From Paenibacillus sp. ACRRX (GTDB taxonomy: Bacteria > Bacillota > Bacilli > Paenibacillales > Paenibacillaceae), in contig NZ_JAKRNK010000001.1 of the NCBI RefSeq assembly GCF_022346885.1, positions 434,001 to 498,000 on the forward strand: a DNA stretch of 64,000 nucleotides, written 5' to 3'. The translations under genes and the position numbers were made by a program. The notes under the pieces are model-generated. The model was given only the letters and a program-made list of their open reading frames with translations, had not been told where the DNA came from and made no database searches. Within the stretch, counting starts at the first letter, position 1. Each line of letters begins with the position of its first letter. Shown here one piece after another: positions 42,233-51,873 of this stretch.

Positions 42233-42481
42233 GCCGAGGCCAAGCGTGTTATTCATATTATAACCGCGCAGCTTGATAAGGAGCGGCACGATGCTTCCGT
42301 CGCTTTCGAAATGGAGTTTCCTATTACTGATCCTAACAGCAACACTTCGGATACCGTGGAGCAATTTATACACGCTTTGACCTCAGACAATGTTTCATTT
42401 GAGCCTGCAGAAGATTGCATAAAAGGCAAATATATCGTGCTGAATCCAGATAAATTAACCCACGTTCAATCTTTGAGTTAA
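42233..42481 (+). pseudogene. Fragment of an unidentified gene without start codon
   Basis: An 82-codon open frame bounded by TAA on both sides, reading KRVIHIITAQLDKERHDASV, AFEMEFPITDPN, SDTVEQFIHALTSDNVSFEP, and ending KYIVLNPDKLTHVQSLS. The composition looks like real protein, but there is no ATG, GTG or TTG with a ribosome site near its beginning. I do not recognise the family. A strong terminator follows, as if a gene once ended here. The surrounding 42073-42604 stretch holds nothing else. Confidence 0.4.
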
Positions 42482-42494
42482 CAGTTTACAACCA

Positions 42495-42529
42495 AAAGGC
42501 AGTCGCATTTCATAAATGCGACTGCCTTT
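42495..42529. terminator. Perfect 16-bp hairpin terminator
   Basis: AAAGGCAGTCGCATTT (42495-42510) and AAATGCGACTGCCTTT (42514-42529) around three bases. It can end both the plus-strand fragment and the minus-strand DUF1836 gene. Confidence 0.9.
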
Positions 42530-42604
42530 AATTTCATAGATGCGAGTCCTGCTGAAGCGTATTGTTTAAACCTTGACTGGGCTCAGACTTAAATGGTGCT
42601 GTCG

Positions 42605-43420
42605 TCAAGGCGAGGTGAAATGATCAGGCTGAGTCAGCATCATCGTATGCAAGTAGCGCTTAGCTAGGTGCTGAAAGTACGTCGTCTGCACGGAAGTAAT
42701 TGCGATCACCAATGCATTTCGAATCAGGATGCGATGTTTGTCCTGAATTTGGGCACACTTTGTCATATATTCATCTGTTTTCTTGACGATAATAAGTTCC
42801 AGTACATCGTCATGATGAAGACGCAGCGGATCATGACCGTGAACGTCCAGCACCTGATCATTATTTTGATCGAGCTCCTCATATAAAGAAGAGTAGATCT
42901 GATAAAAAGTTAACGGGCGAATCGGGTAATCTCCATCATGCTCCTGTTGTTCGAACAATACGGACAAGAGCTGCCGTATCGCTTCAAAGCTCAGCGTTGC
43001 CCGTAGATCCTCTACAATCAGGATGATAGCAGCTTGCTGCAAGTCATACTTTTTCCCAACGCGTGGAGAACAGATCAATTCTTTGATATCCCGTTTAACC
43101 CAATTCTGTATCGATGTAATGGAAAAGCTCGTATATTCAACCTGATTGCCCAGTGACACGATTTCATTTAGCGATAGTCCCTCAGTATGAAGGTTACTTC
43201 GAATCAATTTCTCTAATATGATAGGAAGCTTGGACGGCATCATTGTCATACTTGCGGAATCAGTGCCTTTGAATTGCTGGTATCGGCGCCACACTTCTTG
43301 GAGGATTAGTAGCGGGCTTTTGCCACTGGCTGCGGACTCGGCTGATTCTCCTGAGTGAGAACGGTACAAAAATTGAAGCAGTGCGGACATTTGCTTCCGA
43401 GTTAGCATAAAGGACTCCAT
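42605..43420 (-). CDS. DUF1836-domain protein
   Basis: 271 residues from ATG 43420, preceded by GGAAGGAGG; the nine codons upstream are not needed. The middle (about 85-190) has the DUF1836 pattern with a helix-turn-helix look: LSLNEIVSLGNQVEYTSFSI, TSIQNWVKRDIKELI, then YDLQQAAIILIVEDLRATLS, similar to MerR-type helix order. Members of this family are presumed DNA-binding but uncharacterised. It is divergent from the CorC-type gene, with repeats in the gap. Confidence 0.75.
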   Translation of the reverse strand: MESFMLTRKQMSALLQFLYRSHSGESAESAASGKSPLLILQEVWRRYQQFKGTDSASMTMMPSKLPIILEKLIRSNLHTEGLSLNEIVSLGNQVEYTSFSITSIQNWVKRDIKELICSPRVGKKYDLQQAAIILIVEDLRATLSFEAIRQLLSVLFEQQEHDGDYPIRPLTFYQIYSSLYEELDQNNDQVLDVHGHDPLRLHHDDVLELIIVKKTDEYMTKCAQIQDKHRILIRNALVIAITSVQTTYFQHLAKRYLHTMMLTQPDHFTSP

Positions 43421-43666
43421 TGCTTGCCTCCTTCCGCGCATACACACAGCGTATGCGATATATGATTAACGGTAGCACTAGGCGAGCGTACAATCAAGTT
43501 TGCTTGTCATACCTGCTAAGAACTGCCCTTACATCATACAAAGACGACTAATCGCAAGTCAAAGGGAAATAGAAAGCATACCGACCGCTCAGGGATTCAA
43601 TAACCACCGCTACGGGTTAATTATGACTTAATATGAACCGATTCAGACGTTGTGATTCTGTAGATA

Positions 43667-43694
43667 AGTTCATATAATAAGTTCAAATGAACTT
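43667..43694 (+). promoter_or_regulatory. Repeated AAGTTCA boxes and palindrome upstream of the CorC-type gene
   Basis: AAGTTCA at 43667-43673 is repeated at 43679-43685, and the second copy forms a perfect palindrome with TGAACTT (43688-43694). It lies 37 bases before the start codon. This is an operator candidate, possibly for the divergent DUF1836 protein. The rest of the 310-base gap (43421-43730) shows nothing else. Confidence 0.5.
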
Positions 43695-43730
43695 AAAAAT
43701 AGGTATCTCAAAGGAGAGAATCATTTAACA

Positions 43731-45035
43731 ATGGAAGTTCCCACCCTAGAATTTATTCTTATCGCTGTATTAATTGCAATGACTGCATTTTTCGTAGCAG
43801 CCGAGTTTGCCATCGTTAAGATACGAACAAGTCGTATCGATCAGCTGGTGCTGGAAGGCAAGGCTAATGCATTAGCCGCCAAGAAGGTGATTAGCAATCT
43901 GGATGGCTACTTGTCCGCCTGTCAGCTAGGCATTACGATTACAGCACTTGGTTTAGGATGGTTGGGTGAGCCTACCGTTGAAAAGCTGCTCCATCCGTTG
44001 TTCGAAATTGCTGGTTTTCCGGAGCAGATCAACAAAGTATTGTCGTTTATTGTAGCATTTGTTCTAATTACGTTTCTGCACGTTGTGGTTGGTGAATTGG
44101 CGCCAAAGACAGCAGCTATTCAGAAAGCAGAGCAAGTGACCCTACTCTTTGCCAAGCCGCTTATCATTTTCCATAAAGTTATGTATCCGTTTATTTGGAT
44201 GCTGAATGGCTCTGCCAATGCGATTACACGCATGTTCGGTATGAAACCTGCTAGCGAGCACGAAGAAGCCCATTCAGAGGAAGAGCTGCAGATCATCTTA
44301 AGTGAGAGCTTTGAGAGCGGGAAGATCAACAATACGGAGTATGGTTATGTGAGCCGCATATTTGCATTTGATGACTTGTTAGCGAAAGAAATTATGGTTC
44401 CTCGAACAGATATGATTGCACTGGACGCTGATCTTACTGTCGATGAAAATATGGACATTATGAAGCAAGAAGAATATACACGTTATCCAGTCATTAAAGA
44501 GGATAAAGATAACGTCATTGGTATGGTCAATACGAAGCAGATGTTCCTTGATTACAAGATGATTGCAGACGTCCCGGTTGAGCAACTGGTTCAGCCGATC
44601 ATGACGGTATCAGAGGCGATGCCTGTCAAGAAGCTGCTGCGCAAGATGCAATTGGAACGTGCGCATATGGCGATTCTCGTCGATGAATACGGGGGAACAT
44701 CGGGCATGATTACGATAGAAGATATATTGGAAGAGATCGTTGGTGAGATTAGGGACGAATTTGATGCTGAAGAGCGCGCTGAAGTAGAGCGAGTGGCAGA
44801 AGGTCATTATCGTGTCGATGGAAAAGTACTGTTGTCAGAAGTGAATGATTTGTTGGGTACCCATCTTGAAAGCGCTGATTTCGACACAATTGCCGGATGG
44901 TTGTATGATCGTTTCCCAGATGGAAAGCGTGGCAGCAAGATTACGGTAGAGGGTGTAGAATTTACGATTTTGGAAAAGGAAAGACATCGAATCCGTAAAG
45001 TAGAGCTCAAGAGAGCGGCTGATAGTACGGAGTAA
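43731..45035 (+). CDS. CNNM/CorC-type membrane protein with CBS domains (hemolysin C family)
   Basis: 434 residues, ATG after AAAGGAGAG. N-terminal DUF21 membrane domain (about 1-190, starting EFILIAVLIAMTAFFVAAEFA), two CBS domains (about 205-325, VPRTDMIALDAD and MQLERAHMAILVDEYGGTSG) and a C-terminal CorC/HlyC domain (about 345-425, VDGKVLLSEVNDLLG). Members act in magnesium efflux or resistance; the hemolysin name is historical. The membrane core and CBS pair would sense nucleotide and Mg. Terminator follows. Confidence 0.92.
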   Translation: MEVPTLEFILIAVLIAMTAFFVAAEFAIVKIRTSRIDQLVLEGKANALAAKKVISNLDGYLSACQLGITITALGLGWLGEPTVEKLLHPLFEIAGFPEQINKVLSFIVAFVLITFLHVVVGELAPKTAAIQKAEQVTLLFAKPLIIFHKVMYPFIWMLNGSANAITRMFGMKPASEHEEAHSEEELQIILSESFESGKINNTEYGYVSRIFAFDDLLAKEIMVPRTDMIALDADLTVDENMDIMKQEEYTRYPVIKEDKDNVIGMVNTKQMFLDYKMIADVPVEQLVQPIMTVSEAMPVKKLLRKMQLERAHMAILVDEYGGTSGMITIEDILEEIVGEIRDEFDAEERAEVERVAEGHYRVDGKVLLSEVNDLLGTHLESADFDTIAGWLYDRFPDGKRGSKITVEGVEFTILEKERHRIRKVELKRAADSTE

Positions 45036-45049
45036 CTTAAGTTAACAAA

Positions 45050-45079
45050 GAGCCTGTCCCCTCTGGGGGCGGGCTTTTT
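45050..45079 (+). terminator. Terminator of the CorC-type gene
   Basis: AGCCTGTCCCC pairs with GGGGGCGGGCT (with G-U and one offset), followed by TTTTT. Confidence 0.88.
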
Positions 45080-45091
45080 GTTATGTTGAGC

Positions 45092-45151
45092 TTGACATTT
45101 GTTTGAGAGATGGATAAAATTCTGTTAAGTTGTTAATCGTAATAATTACGA
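45092..45151 (+). promoter_or_regulatory. SigA-type promoter with Zur box upstream of the CobW GTPase
   Basis: TTGACA (45092-45097), 17-base spacer, TAAAAT (45115-45120). Just downstream lies TCGTAATAATTACGA (45137-45151), a perfect 7-1-7 Bacillus Zur box core. Zur with zinc would block transcription, so the gene should be induced by zinc shortage. Confidence 0.88.
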
Positions 45152-45173
45152 ATAAATAGAAGGGATGATAAGT

Positions 45174-46439
45174 ATGAGTAATAGTGAATGGAAAGTGGGA
45201 GGCGGTTATGAGCCGATTCCTGTCACGGTGTTATGCGGCTATCTAGGTTCTGGTAAGACGACAGTGCTTAACCATATCCTGAAGCAGCGAGGGGGGATGC
45301 GTGTCGCAGTGATTGTGAATGATATGAGCGAAGTAAATATAGATGCAAAGCTGATTAAGTCAGGCTCTGCTTTGTCACGTACAGAAGAAAAGCTGATTGA
45401 GCTGTCCAATGGCTGTATCTGCTGTACACTTCGTGATGATCTGCTTCAAGAAGTGAGAAGATTGACTGAGGAAGGTAGATTTGATGCAATTGTAATCGAG
45501 TCGACTGGAGTGGGGGAGCCAATTCCGATCGCCCAAACCTTCACCTACATGGATGACAACTTGAAGATTGATTTATCAGAGCAGTGCCGGTTGGATACAA
45601 TGGTTACTGTAGTAGATGCTTATCGCTTCTGGCATGATTTCTCATCGGGTGACAGTCTGCTGGAGCGCCAGCAGGCAGTCGGCCATGAAGATGAGCGTGA
45701 CGTAGTGGACCTGCTTATTGATCAGATCGAGTTCTGTGATGTACTGCTGCTAAACAAGTGTGACATGGTTCAAACGGAGGAGCTCGATCAGTTGGAGCAG
45801 CTCATGCGCAAGCTGCAGCCAAGGGCGCGGATTATACGCACCGTTAAAGGCCAAGTGGATGTAAATGATATCCTTAATACGCATTTGTTTAATTTTGAGG
45901 CAGCTAGCATTTCCCCAGGGTGGATGCAGGAATTACAGCGTGAAGAGCATACACCGGAGACAGAGGAGTACGGCATTGGATCCATGGTATTCCGGAGTCG
46001 TCGCCCATTCCATCCCGAACGGTTAGGTCTTCTCTTTGAGGAATGGCCGGAAGCGATCATACGTGCCAAAGGCACATTATGGATTGCCTCGCGGAATGAT
46101 ATCGCAGCATCCATCAGTCAGGCCGGGGCTTCAATCCGCTTTGGTCCTGCGGGCTACTGGATTGCGGCCTTGCCTGACGATGAACGGCAGATCTATCTGG
46201 ATGCGGAGCCGGATCTGGCGGCGAACTGGGAGCCGCGTTGGGGGGATCGGATGACGGAACTCGTCTGTATCGGCATAGACTTGGATCGTGAAGTGATGAA
46301 CAAGCGACTAGAAGACTGTGTGCTGCGTGTAGATGAAGTAGAGCTGGATTGGAGTTCCTTTCCTGATCCGCTGCCATCTTGGGATCAAGCGTTAGAACAA
46401 GTGGAGATGCAAGAAATCGGTACGGACGTAAGTAGGTAA
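45174..46439 (+). CDS. Zinc-limitation CobW/COG0523 GTPase (YciC-like metallochaperone)
   Basis: 421 residues from ATG 45174 (AGAAGGG ahead; an ATG three codons earlier at 45165 is possible). P-loop GYLGSGKTT near residue 20-28, the metal-binding CxCC in NGCICCTLRDDLL, the ESTGVGEP switch, NKCD as the GTP base contact, and a C-terminal CobW_C domain (MVFRSRRPFHPERL). Members bind zinc and deliver it to client proteins using GTP. A perfect Zur box in the promoter supports a zinc-starvation role as for B. subtilis YciC. No zinc-independent enzyme paralogue is nearby. Confidence 0.93.
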   Translation: MSNSEWKVGGGYEPIPVTVLCGYLGSGKTTVLNHILKQRGGMRVAVIVNDMSEVNIDAKLIKSGSALSRTEEKLIELSNGCICCTLRDDLLQEVRRLTEEGRFDAIVIESTGVGEPIPIAQTFTYMDDNLKIDLSEQCRLDTMVTVVDAYRFWHDFSSGDSLLERQQAVGHEDERDVVDLLIDQIEFCDVLLLNKCDMVQTEELDQLEQLMRKLQPRARIIRTVKGQVDVNDILNTHLFNFEAASISPGWMQELQREEHTPETEEYGIGSMVFRSRRPFHPERLGLLFEEWPEAIIRAKGTLWIASRNDIAASISQAGASIRFGPAGYWIAALPDDERQIYLDAEPDLAANWEPRWGDRMTELVCIGIDLDREVMNKRLEDCVLRVDEVELDWSSFPDPLPSWDQALEQVEMQEIGTDVSR

Positions 46440-47522
46440 TGAATGACTTGAGACCTACCTCAGTCGTAATAACGTCTTCTTATGAGAGCTCTGACTGCGA
46501 CATAGTCTGGGCTCTTTTTCCTATCCAGCCTTGTACCTGAACAGCCTGTGCAGCCATAAACTGAAGCTAATCTTTAAGCTTGTATTGCTGTTTGCATATT
46601 AGTCAGTAACGATCGTGTAAGCGCTGCAGTGAATAAACGATACATTATAAAGACAGAGTGGAAAATAACAGGTCTCGTCATCATATTAAGCGCCAGCGAT
46701 TCGCTATTTTATTATTTTGTCCTACATTAAAAATGTACAATGCTACAAATTCATTCACAATTGTTATCGTTAAATCTGAAATCTAACGTATGTTCAAGAA
46801 GAGTATTATGTGCTAAAGTAAATAACATGTTGCAAAAAGGAAATAACACCCAAAAGAAATGTGTGTTTGTAAGGAGTAACCTCAGTATTTCGGATGATCT
46901 TCCTATTTTGCCGTACATTCGCTGTGTGCTTGATAACTTTACTGTACCCGCTATATATTAGCGCACACTATTACTGCATATGCTCCCCGCACGTATCCGC
47001 TATGCATGGACACAGTTGACCTTGCTTGGTCAGATGTTGTTAACCAGAGGGTCATGCTGCACACAATAATATGTAATCAACATTCTCCGTGTAACCATTG
47101 TTCATTTAGCTGTCTGTTGACAGTGCACAGGCTGAATACGCGCTAGGTGCACATTTCGCGACCATTACACATATCCAATGAAATACGTGAATATAGGATA
47201 GCAACAGAAGGATCGTTGTTGGGTAACGTAAACTAGACGATAAGGCCTAACAGGTATCTCGATTTCGAGAACAATGGGGCCGATATAATGACTATATGAT
47301 ATATATTGTGGGGTTTGTTTAACCGTAATCAGGGATTACTGTACGTAATATGCTAGGGGTCGGCTTTACATTGGGTACTAATCCAATTTGAAACATTTTT
47401 TATTATGGTGTATTTTATGACTTTCAGATAGGCTATATAGACTTTTGGCCTGTAGTGCCAGCGGTGTTCCTAGCTTTTCTGCAATGAATCTCATAATTAT
47501 TTAAATTAATGGAGGCTTGTTT
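46440..47522. other. Long gene-poor region
   Basis: About 1080 bases. It contains the terminator of the CobW gene and otherwise AT-rich sequence. A 73-codon frame at 46740-46961 has no ribosome site or recognisable content and was not called. No tRNA, repeats or element ends were seen. Confidence 0.5.
46484..46518 (+). terminator. Terminator of the CobW gene
   Basis: GAGAGCTC-type arm pairs imperfectly with GGGCTCT, followed by TTTTTC. Confidence 0.65.
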
Positions 47523-48098
47523 ATGAGTCAACACGTTCAACAAGACCGGGTTATCACATACGACATGTCCTATAGCAGGGATGAGAGATATCGCGAAGTA
47601 GCTACTAATCCCGAGCAGATGCGAATGGGCGTTGCAGCAATGATTGCTCATTATGAAAAGACGGAAGATGAGATTACGGCAGGGCGAATTAGCATCTACT
47701 TGCGGATTCTAGGTGAGCTGGATGAAGGCGAAAAGTACGCACGTTTGGCGATCGGCGCATATCGGGAAGAGAAACGGCCAAGAGGTGTATACGTTAACAA
47801 AATCCGGCTCGCTCGCATTCTACATTGGAAGGGCGAATATAACGAAGCAGCTGACATACTGTCGTACTTAAAAACAACGTTGGAACGCGAGCATATTGCA
47901 GTCGATTTGTTAGATCTTATCTATTATGTAACTGGTGAAGTGAAGGTTGATCAGGGTCATTATAAAGAGGCGCTTTCCTTCTTAAAGGAAGCCAAACGAT
48001 TGGGTGAGATTAAAAAGGATCACGAAGCGCTTGCAGCGACTGTAGCAGCAATCGCAAGGGCTGAACGATTGTTGTCTGATGAGGTCGAATGCGAATAG
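47523..48098 (+). CDS. Tetratricopeptide-repeat protein
   Basis: 191 residues from ATG 47523, with GGAGG ahead. Helical repeats of 34-40 residues in the middle and end: YLRILGELDEGEKYARLAIG, RLARILHWKGEYNEAADILS, GEVKVDQGHYKEALSFLKEA. TPR proteins act as protein-binding scaffolds; no partner is evident. It ends 43 bases before the DUF4269 gene on the same strand, so they probably form a small operon. Confidence 0.8.
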   Translation: MSQHVQQDRVITYDMSYSRDERYREVATNPEQMRMGVAAMIAHYEKTEDEITAGRISIYLRILGELDEGEKYARLAIGAYREEKRPRGVYVNKIRLARILHWKGEYNEAADILSYLKTTLEREHIAVDLLDLIYYVTGEVKVDQGHYKEALSFLKEAKRLGEIKKDHEALAATVAAIARAERLLSDEVECE

Positions 48099-48141
48099 GA
48101 ACGGAATCGAACTGAAGTTAAGTGCAGTCAGAGGAGAATTT

Positions 48142-48717
48142 GTGAAAAAGATGCTAAAGTTTCTCAATATCGGTTATTTGCGCATCGGGACTTATCGACA
48201 GCAGGAAGCGTACAAAGCTCTGATCTCATCCCATATCATGGATATATTAGACCCTTACACCCCCATATTAGTGGGGACGATTCCACTGGAAATTGATCTA
48301 CCGCACAGTGACCTTGATATCGCATGTGAAGTACATGATTTGCATGGCTTCAGACATGAGATGGAGGCGAGACTTCGTCCGTTTTCGCCCTTACATCTAG
48401 CTATAGGAGTCATAAATGGACAACCCTATATTACAATAAGTTTTACATATGAAGGTTGGGATATTGAAATATTTGGACAACCAGTCCCAACGACAACTCA
48501 GAACAGCTTTCGACATATGATAGTGGAATGGCGTTTGCTGGAGCTCATAGGAGAGAACGGTAAGCAGGATATACTTAACATGAAGAGGGCTGGTTTCAAG
48601 ACAGAGCCTGCTTTTGCGGAGTACTTAAAGTTAGCAGGCAACCCTTATGAGTCACTGTTAATGTTGGCAGACCTAGGCGACGCTGCATTACAGCGGTTCG
48701 TAGAAGCGGCGCGATAA
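48142..48717 (+). CDS. DUF4269 protein, nucleotidyltransferase-like
   Basis: 191 residues from GTG 48142. GAGGAG seven bases ahead selects this start over an upstream frame opening inside the previous gene. The family core is clear: YLRIGTYRQQEAYKAL, ILVGTIPLEIDLPHSDLDIA, EIFGQPVPTTTQNSFRHMIV, GFKTEPAFAEYL. The GTxPLxxDxxxSDLDI stretch looks like the metal-binding part of a nucleotidyltransferase fold, but the reaction is unknown. Confidence 0.85.
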   Translation: MKKMLKFLNIGYLRIGTYRQQEAYKALISSHIMDILDPYTPILVGTIPLEIDLPHSDLDIACEVHDLHGFRHEMEARLRPFSPLHLAIGVINGQPYITISFTYEGWDIEIFGQPVPTTTQNSFRHMIVEWRLLELIGENGKQDILNMKRAGFKTEPAFAEYLKLAGNPYESLLMLADLGDAALQRFVEAAR

Positions 48718-49115
48718 AGTAGGGATAACGTTGTTATCATAGAGAAACCTTCTGATTGAGAACGGTTCAAAATAAATGTTATAGCAACTAAATTAAAGAA
48801 TATATAAAGCACTGGCATGCTTCCAGTGTTTTTTATATTTTATTTTAATCGTATTAGGCTCAGCAATTCTTTTTGTACCTATGAACAGTGAACTAGCTGG
48901 GAAGGTTGTTTGAACTGTGTCTACTTGGAAATAACAAGTAAATACTGTATGAAGCAGGGATAATCTACTATCCCCATTCAATTACAAGAAATTAAAACTG
49001 TACTTTTGTTTCATTTTCTTCTAATATCATGGAGGGATTTACAAGATGTCATAGTAAAACACGGCTTTTGCATGTTACAATGGGGTCGTTCATTTTGGTG
49101 TAAGGAGTACAATGT
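48718..49115. other. Intergenic region before adeR
   Basis: Contains the hairpin at 48808-48834 and no supported gene. A minus-strand 62-codon frame lacks a ribosome site. Confidence 0.45.
48808..48834 (+). terminator. Terminator of the TPR-DUF4269 pair
   Basis: CACTGG and CCAGTG arms with an inner GCAT-type loop, followed by TTTTTT. Confidence 0.75.
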
Positions 49116-50345
49116 ATGAGTGTTGATCACAATCCGTTTGACCGACATTTTGACAGCCTAGAATCGATAGCAGATACGATAAGTGAAGTTGTGCAGTGTC
49201 CAGTTACGATCGAGGACGCTAGTCACAAGCTGTTGGCTTATAGTTCGCATGATCCGGAGACGGACCCAGCTCGGATTGCTACAATTATTGGAAGACGAGT
49301 TCCGGAAAATGTCATAAGTGCCCTTTGGAAAGAAGGGATTATTCAGCAGATCATGACAAGTCATGAACCCATCCGAATCTCACAAATAAGTGAGGTTGGG
49401 TTAGGTGATCGAATCGCGATAGCTATTCGCAATAACCAGGATGTACTTGGCTATATTTATATATTAGATAACAATCAACGTACAAATGAGACATCTCTGC
49501 AGTTGCTGCAGCAAGCAGCACAGGCTGCACGAACGAAGCTTGTCCAACTGCAGACGCAGAATCGCAAGCAAGAACAGCATAACCATGATTTCTTTTGGCA
49601 TTTGCTCACTCATGCTAACCAATCCGAGCCGGAAACTAAAGAACGTGCCTCGCAATTAGGAATTGCGCTGCCACCTCGGTATCAAGTGATTGTACTGGAG
49701 TTCGAGTCCGATATAAACGATAAGTTGAACCAGCAGATCCAGTACACCATTCGCACGGTCCAGCAAATTCGAATTGCGCTTCATGTGATCCACAATAACC
49801 GTTTAATTATGATGTGCGCACCCGGAGTTGGAAAGCATGCAGAACTGCATTACAAAGACGAATGCAGCAAATTTATTACACAACTAAAGCTCCGTTTTGG
49901 AGCTGTGCCTGTTCGTAGAGGCGGGGGCTTGTTTTATGAGCAGTACGTCTCCGTGGAGAAGAGCTACCAAGAAGCGTTAGTTGTCATTCAAATGAGAAAT
50001 AAGTATCCGGAAGCACTGAGCGGCATAAATGACTATAATGAATTGGGATATTATCGCTATCTGCCTACGTTGGTTGTGGATAGAGAACGTAAACCGATCA
50101 TCAACGAGAATCTCAATCGGCTTTGGCAATATGACGATGAACATAACAGCGATCTGTTGTATACGTTGGAAATATTTCTAAATCAAGATAGTAATGTGAA
50201 AAAGGCGGCAGAGGTGCTGCATGTGCATACCAACACGTTGATGTACCGTTTAAAGCGTATTATGGAGATCGGTGATATCGACTTGAATAATATGGATCAG
50301 AAAGTAACGATGTATTTAGAGTTGAAGCTAAATAAATGGAAGTAA
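49116..50345 (+). CDS. adeR: PucR-family activator, probable AdeR
   Basis: 409 residues, ATG after GTAAGGAG. An N-terminal GAF-like sensory part (VTIEDASHKLLAYSSHDPET) is followed by a central GGDEF-like/PucR region and a C-terminal PucR helix-turn-helix (DSNVKKAAEVLHVHTNTLMY, RLKRI). In B. subtilis the related AdeR activates the alanine dehydrogenase gene ald, probably in response to alanine. Here ald follows after 129 bases with a terminator between them, which supports the same role. Confidence 0.87.
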   Translation: MSVDHNPFDRHFDSLESIADTISEVVQCPVTIEDASHKLLAYSSHDPETDPARIATIIGRRVPENVISALWKEGIIQQIMTSHEPIRISQISEVGLGDRIAIAIRNNQDVLGYIYILDNNQRTNETSLQLLQQAAQAARTKLVQLQTQNRKQEQHNHDFFWHLLTHANQSEPETKERASQLGIALPPRYQVIVLEFESDINDKLNQQIQYTIRTVQQIRIALHVIHNNRLIMMCAPGVGKHAELHYKDECSKFITQLKLRFGAVPVRRGGGLFYEQYVSVEKSYQEALVVIQMRNKYPEALSGINDYNELGYYRYLPTLVVDRERKPIINENLNRLWQYDDEHNSDLLYTLEIFLNQDSNVKKAAEVLHVHTNTLMYRLKRIMEIGDIDLNNMDQKVTMYLELKLNKWK

Positions 50346-50354
50346 CCAATATGG

Positions 50355-50397
50355 CACCTGTCTTTGTGTAAAACTACAAAGACAGGTGATTTTTTTT
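50355..50397 (+). terminator. Terminator between adeR and ald
   Basis: CACCTGTCTTTGT and ACAAAGACAGGTG are perfect 13-bp arms, followed by a run of eight T. It makes ald a separate transcription unit. Confidence 0.95.
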
Positions 50398-50474
50398 GGA
50401 AATCAAGATAAGGTAGTGGATCGCAAACTACCTTATACTGGAAAGAGACGACTTTAATTTCAGGAGGCTTGAAG

Positions 50475-51608
50475 ATGCGGATTGGTGTGCCAAAGGAATT
50501 AAAGAATAATGAAAATCGAGTTGCCATTACACCGTCAGGTGTGGTTGCTTTGTATCAATCAGGTCATGACATCCTTATCGAGGACGGCGCAGGCACTGGC
50601 AGTGGCTTTACGAATGAAGACTATATTAGGGCTGGAGCAGAAATAGGTTCAAGTGCCGCTGATGTATGGTTTCGGGCTGATATGATATTAAAGGTGAAAG
50701 AGCCCATTCCTTCTGAATATGCTTATTTTCGATCAGGTCTTATTTTGTTTACGTATTTACATCTAGCTGCAGAGCCTGGATTAGCGAAAGCGTTGACAGA
50801 GAATGGGGTAACAGCAATTGCGTACGAAACAGTTGAAGTGAATCGGACGCTGCCTTTATTAACACCAATGAGTGAAGTCGCGGGACGGATGGCCGCCCAG
50901 ATCGGGGCACAATTTCTCGAAAAATCTCATGGTGGAAAAGGAATTTTGTTGGGAGGTGTACCTGGTGTCAGACGTGGGAAAGTGTCTGTCATCGGTGGTG
51001 GTATCGTCGGTATGAACGCTGCCAAGATTGCAATAGGACTTGGAGCTGATGTTACAATCATCGATATGAATGCGGATAGGCTGCGGCAATTGGAAGATAT
51101 ATTCGGTTCATCCATTCATACTTTGATGTCTAATCCGCTTACGATTGCCGAAACAGTTGCCGAGTCAGACTTGGTCATCGGAGCGGTTCTGATCCCTGGA
51201 GCGAAGGCACCTAAGCTGGTAAGTGAAGCGATGATTCAGTCGATGCAGGCTGGCTCTGTTGTCGTTGACGTGGCCATCGATCAAGGGGGCATTTTTGAGA
51301 CCGTTGATCATATTACAACTCATGACAATCCAACTTACGTTAAGCATGGCGTAGTTCATTACGCTGTTGCCAATATGCCAGGAGCAGTTCCGCGCACATC
51401 GACGATCGCACTGACAAATGCTACGATTCCATACGCCTTGTTAATGGCTAACAAAGGATTGGAACAGGCACTACGGGAGCATAAAGCTCTATTGGCAGGC
51501 GTGAATACGGCAGGAGGCGCTGTTACTTATTACGCAGTTGCCCGAGATTTGCATCTCGACTATGTTCCTGCAGCAGAAGCATTAAAGTATGTCTCTGTTA
51601 ATTTGTAA
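50475..51608 (+). CDS. ald: Alanine dehydrogenase
   Basis: 377 residues from ATG 50475 (AGGAGG eight bases ahead; the TTG at 50469 is too close). Converts L-alanine and NAD to pyruvate, ammonia and NADH. N-terminal [14 protein letters not shown], the active-site region FTYLHLA, the glycine-rich NAD loop [12 protein letters not shown], and the catalytic [10 protein letters not shown] with its Asp are all present. The length matches the family (about 370-380). It supports alanine use for growth and sporulation. Expected to be activated by the adjacent AdeR. Confidence 0.95.
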   Translation: MRIGVPKELKNNENRVAITPSGVVALYQSGHDILIEDGAGTGSGFTNEDYIRAGAEIGSSAADVWFRADMILKVKEPIPSEYAYFRSGLILFTYLHLAAEPGLAKALTENGVTAIAYETVEVNRTLPLLTPMSEVAGRMAAQIGAQFLEKSHGGKGILLGGVPGVRRGKVSVIGGGIVGMNAAKIAIGLGADVTIIDMNADRLRQLEDIFGSSIHTLMSNPLTIAETVAESDLVIGAVLIPGAKAPKLVSEAMIQSMQAGSVVVDVAIDQGGIFETVDHITTHDNPTYVKHGVVHYAVANMPGAVPRTSTIALTNATIPYALLMANKGLEQALREHKALLAGVNTAGGAVTYYAVARDLHLDYVPAAEALKYVSVNL

Positions 51609-51690
51609 CAAGTCAGATGGAGAGAAACTAGGCAATACGATGTATACTTTTTAGCTGCAAACCCCAGTTCTTATATAAATGAATTTGGTA

Positions 51691-51726
51691 AGCGAATTCG
51701 TGACCCCTGCGCGAATTCGCTTTTTA
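51691..51726 (+). terminator. Terminator of ald
   Basis: AGCGAATTCG (51691-51700) pairs with CGAATTCGCT (51712-51721), followed by TTTTA. Confidence 0.9.
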
Positions 51727-51873
51727 AATTGTGCAAGTCAGTTGCTCTGATATCGAAATCGCTTGAGGTATATGCAGCAGTGCATGAATCTGGTAAAATA
51801 ACGAAAACACCACTTTATGGCAAAAAAATGGAGGCATTGGAACTGAAAGCGAGACCACAGTTTATAGCCGTTT

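Noticed and set aside
46740-46961. 73-codon plus-strand frame
   Set aside because: No ribosome site, no recognisable pattern, and it lies in AT-rich non-coding sequence.
47245-47275. Short dyad TCTCG-ATTT-CGAGA
   Set aside because: Only 5 bp arms in a long AT-rich region with no adjacent gene; it is likely by chance.
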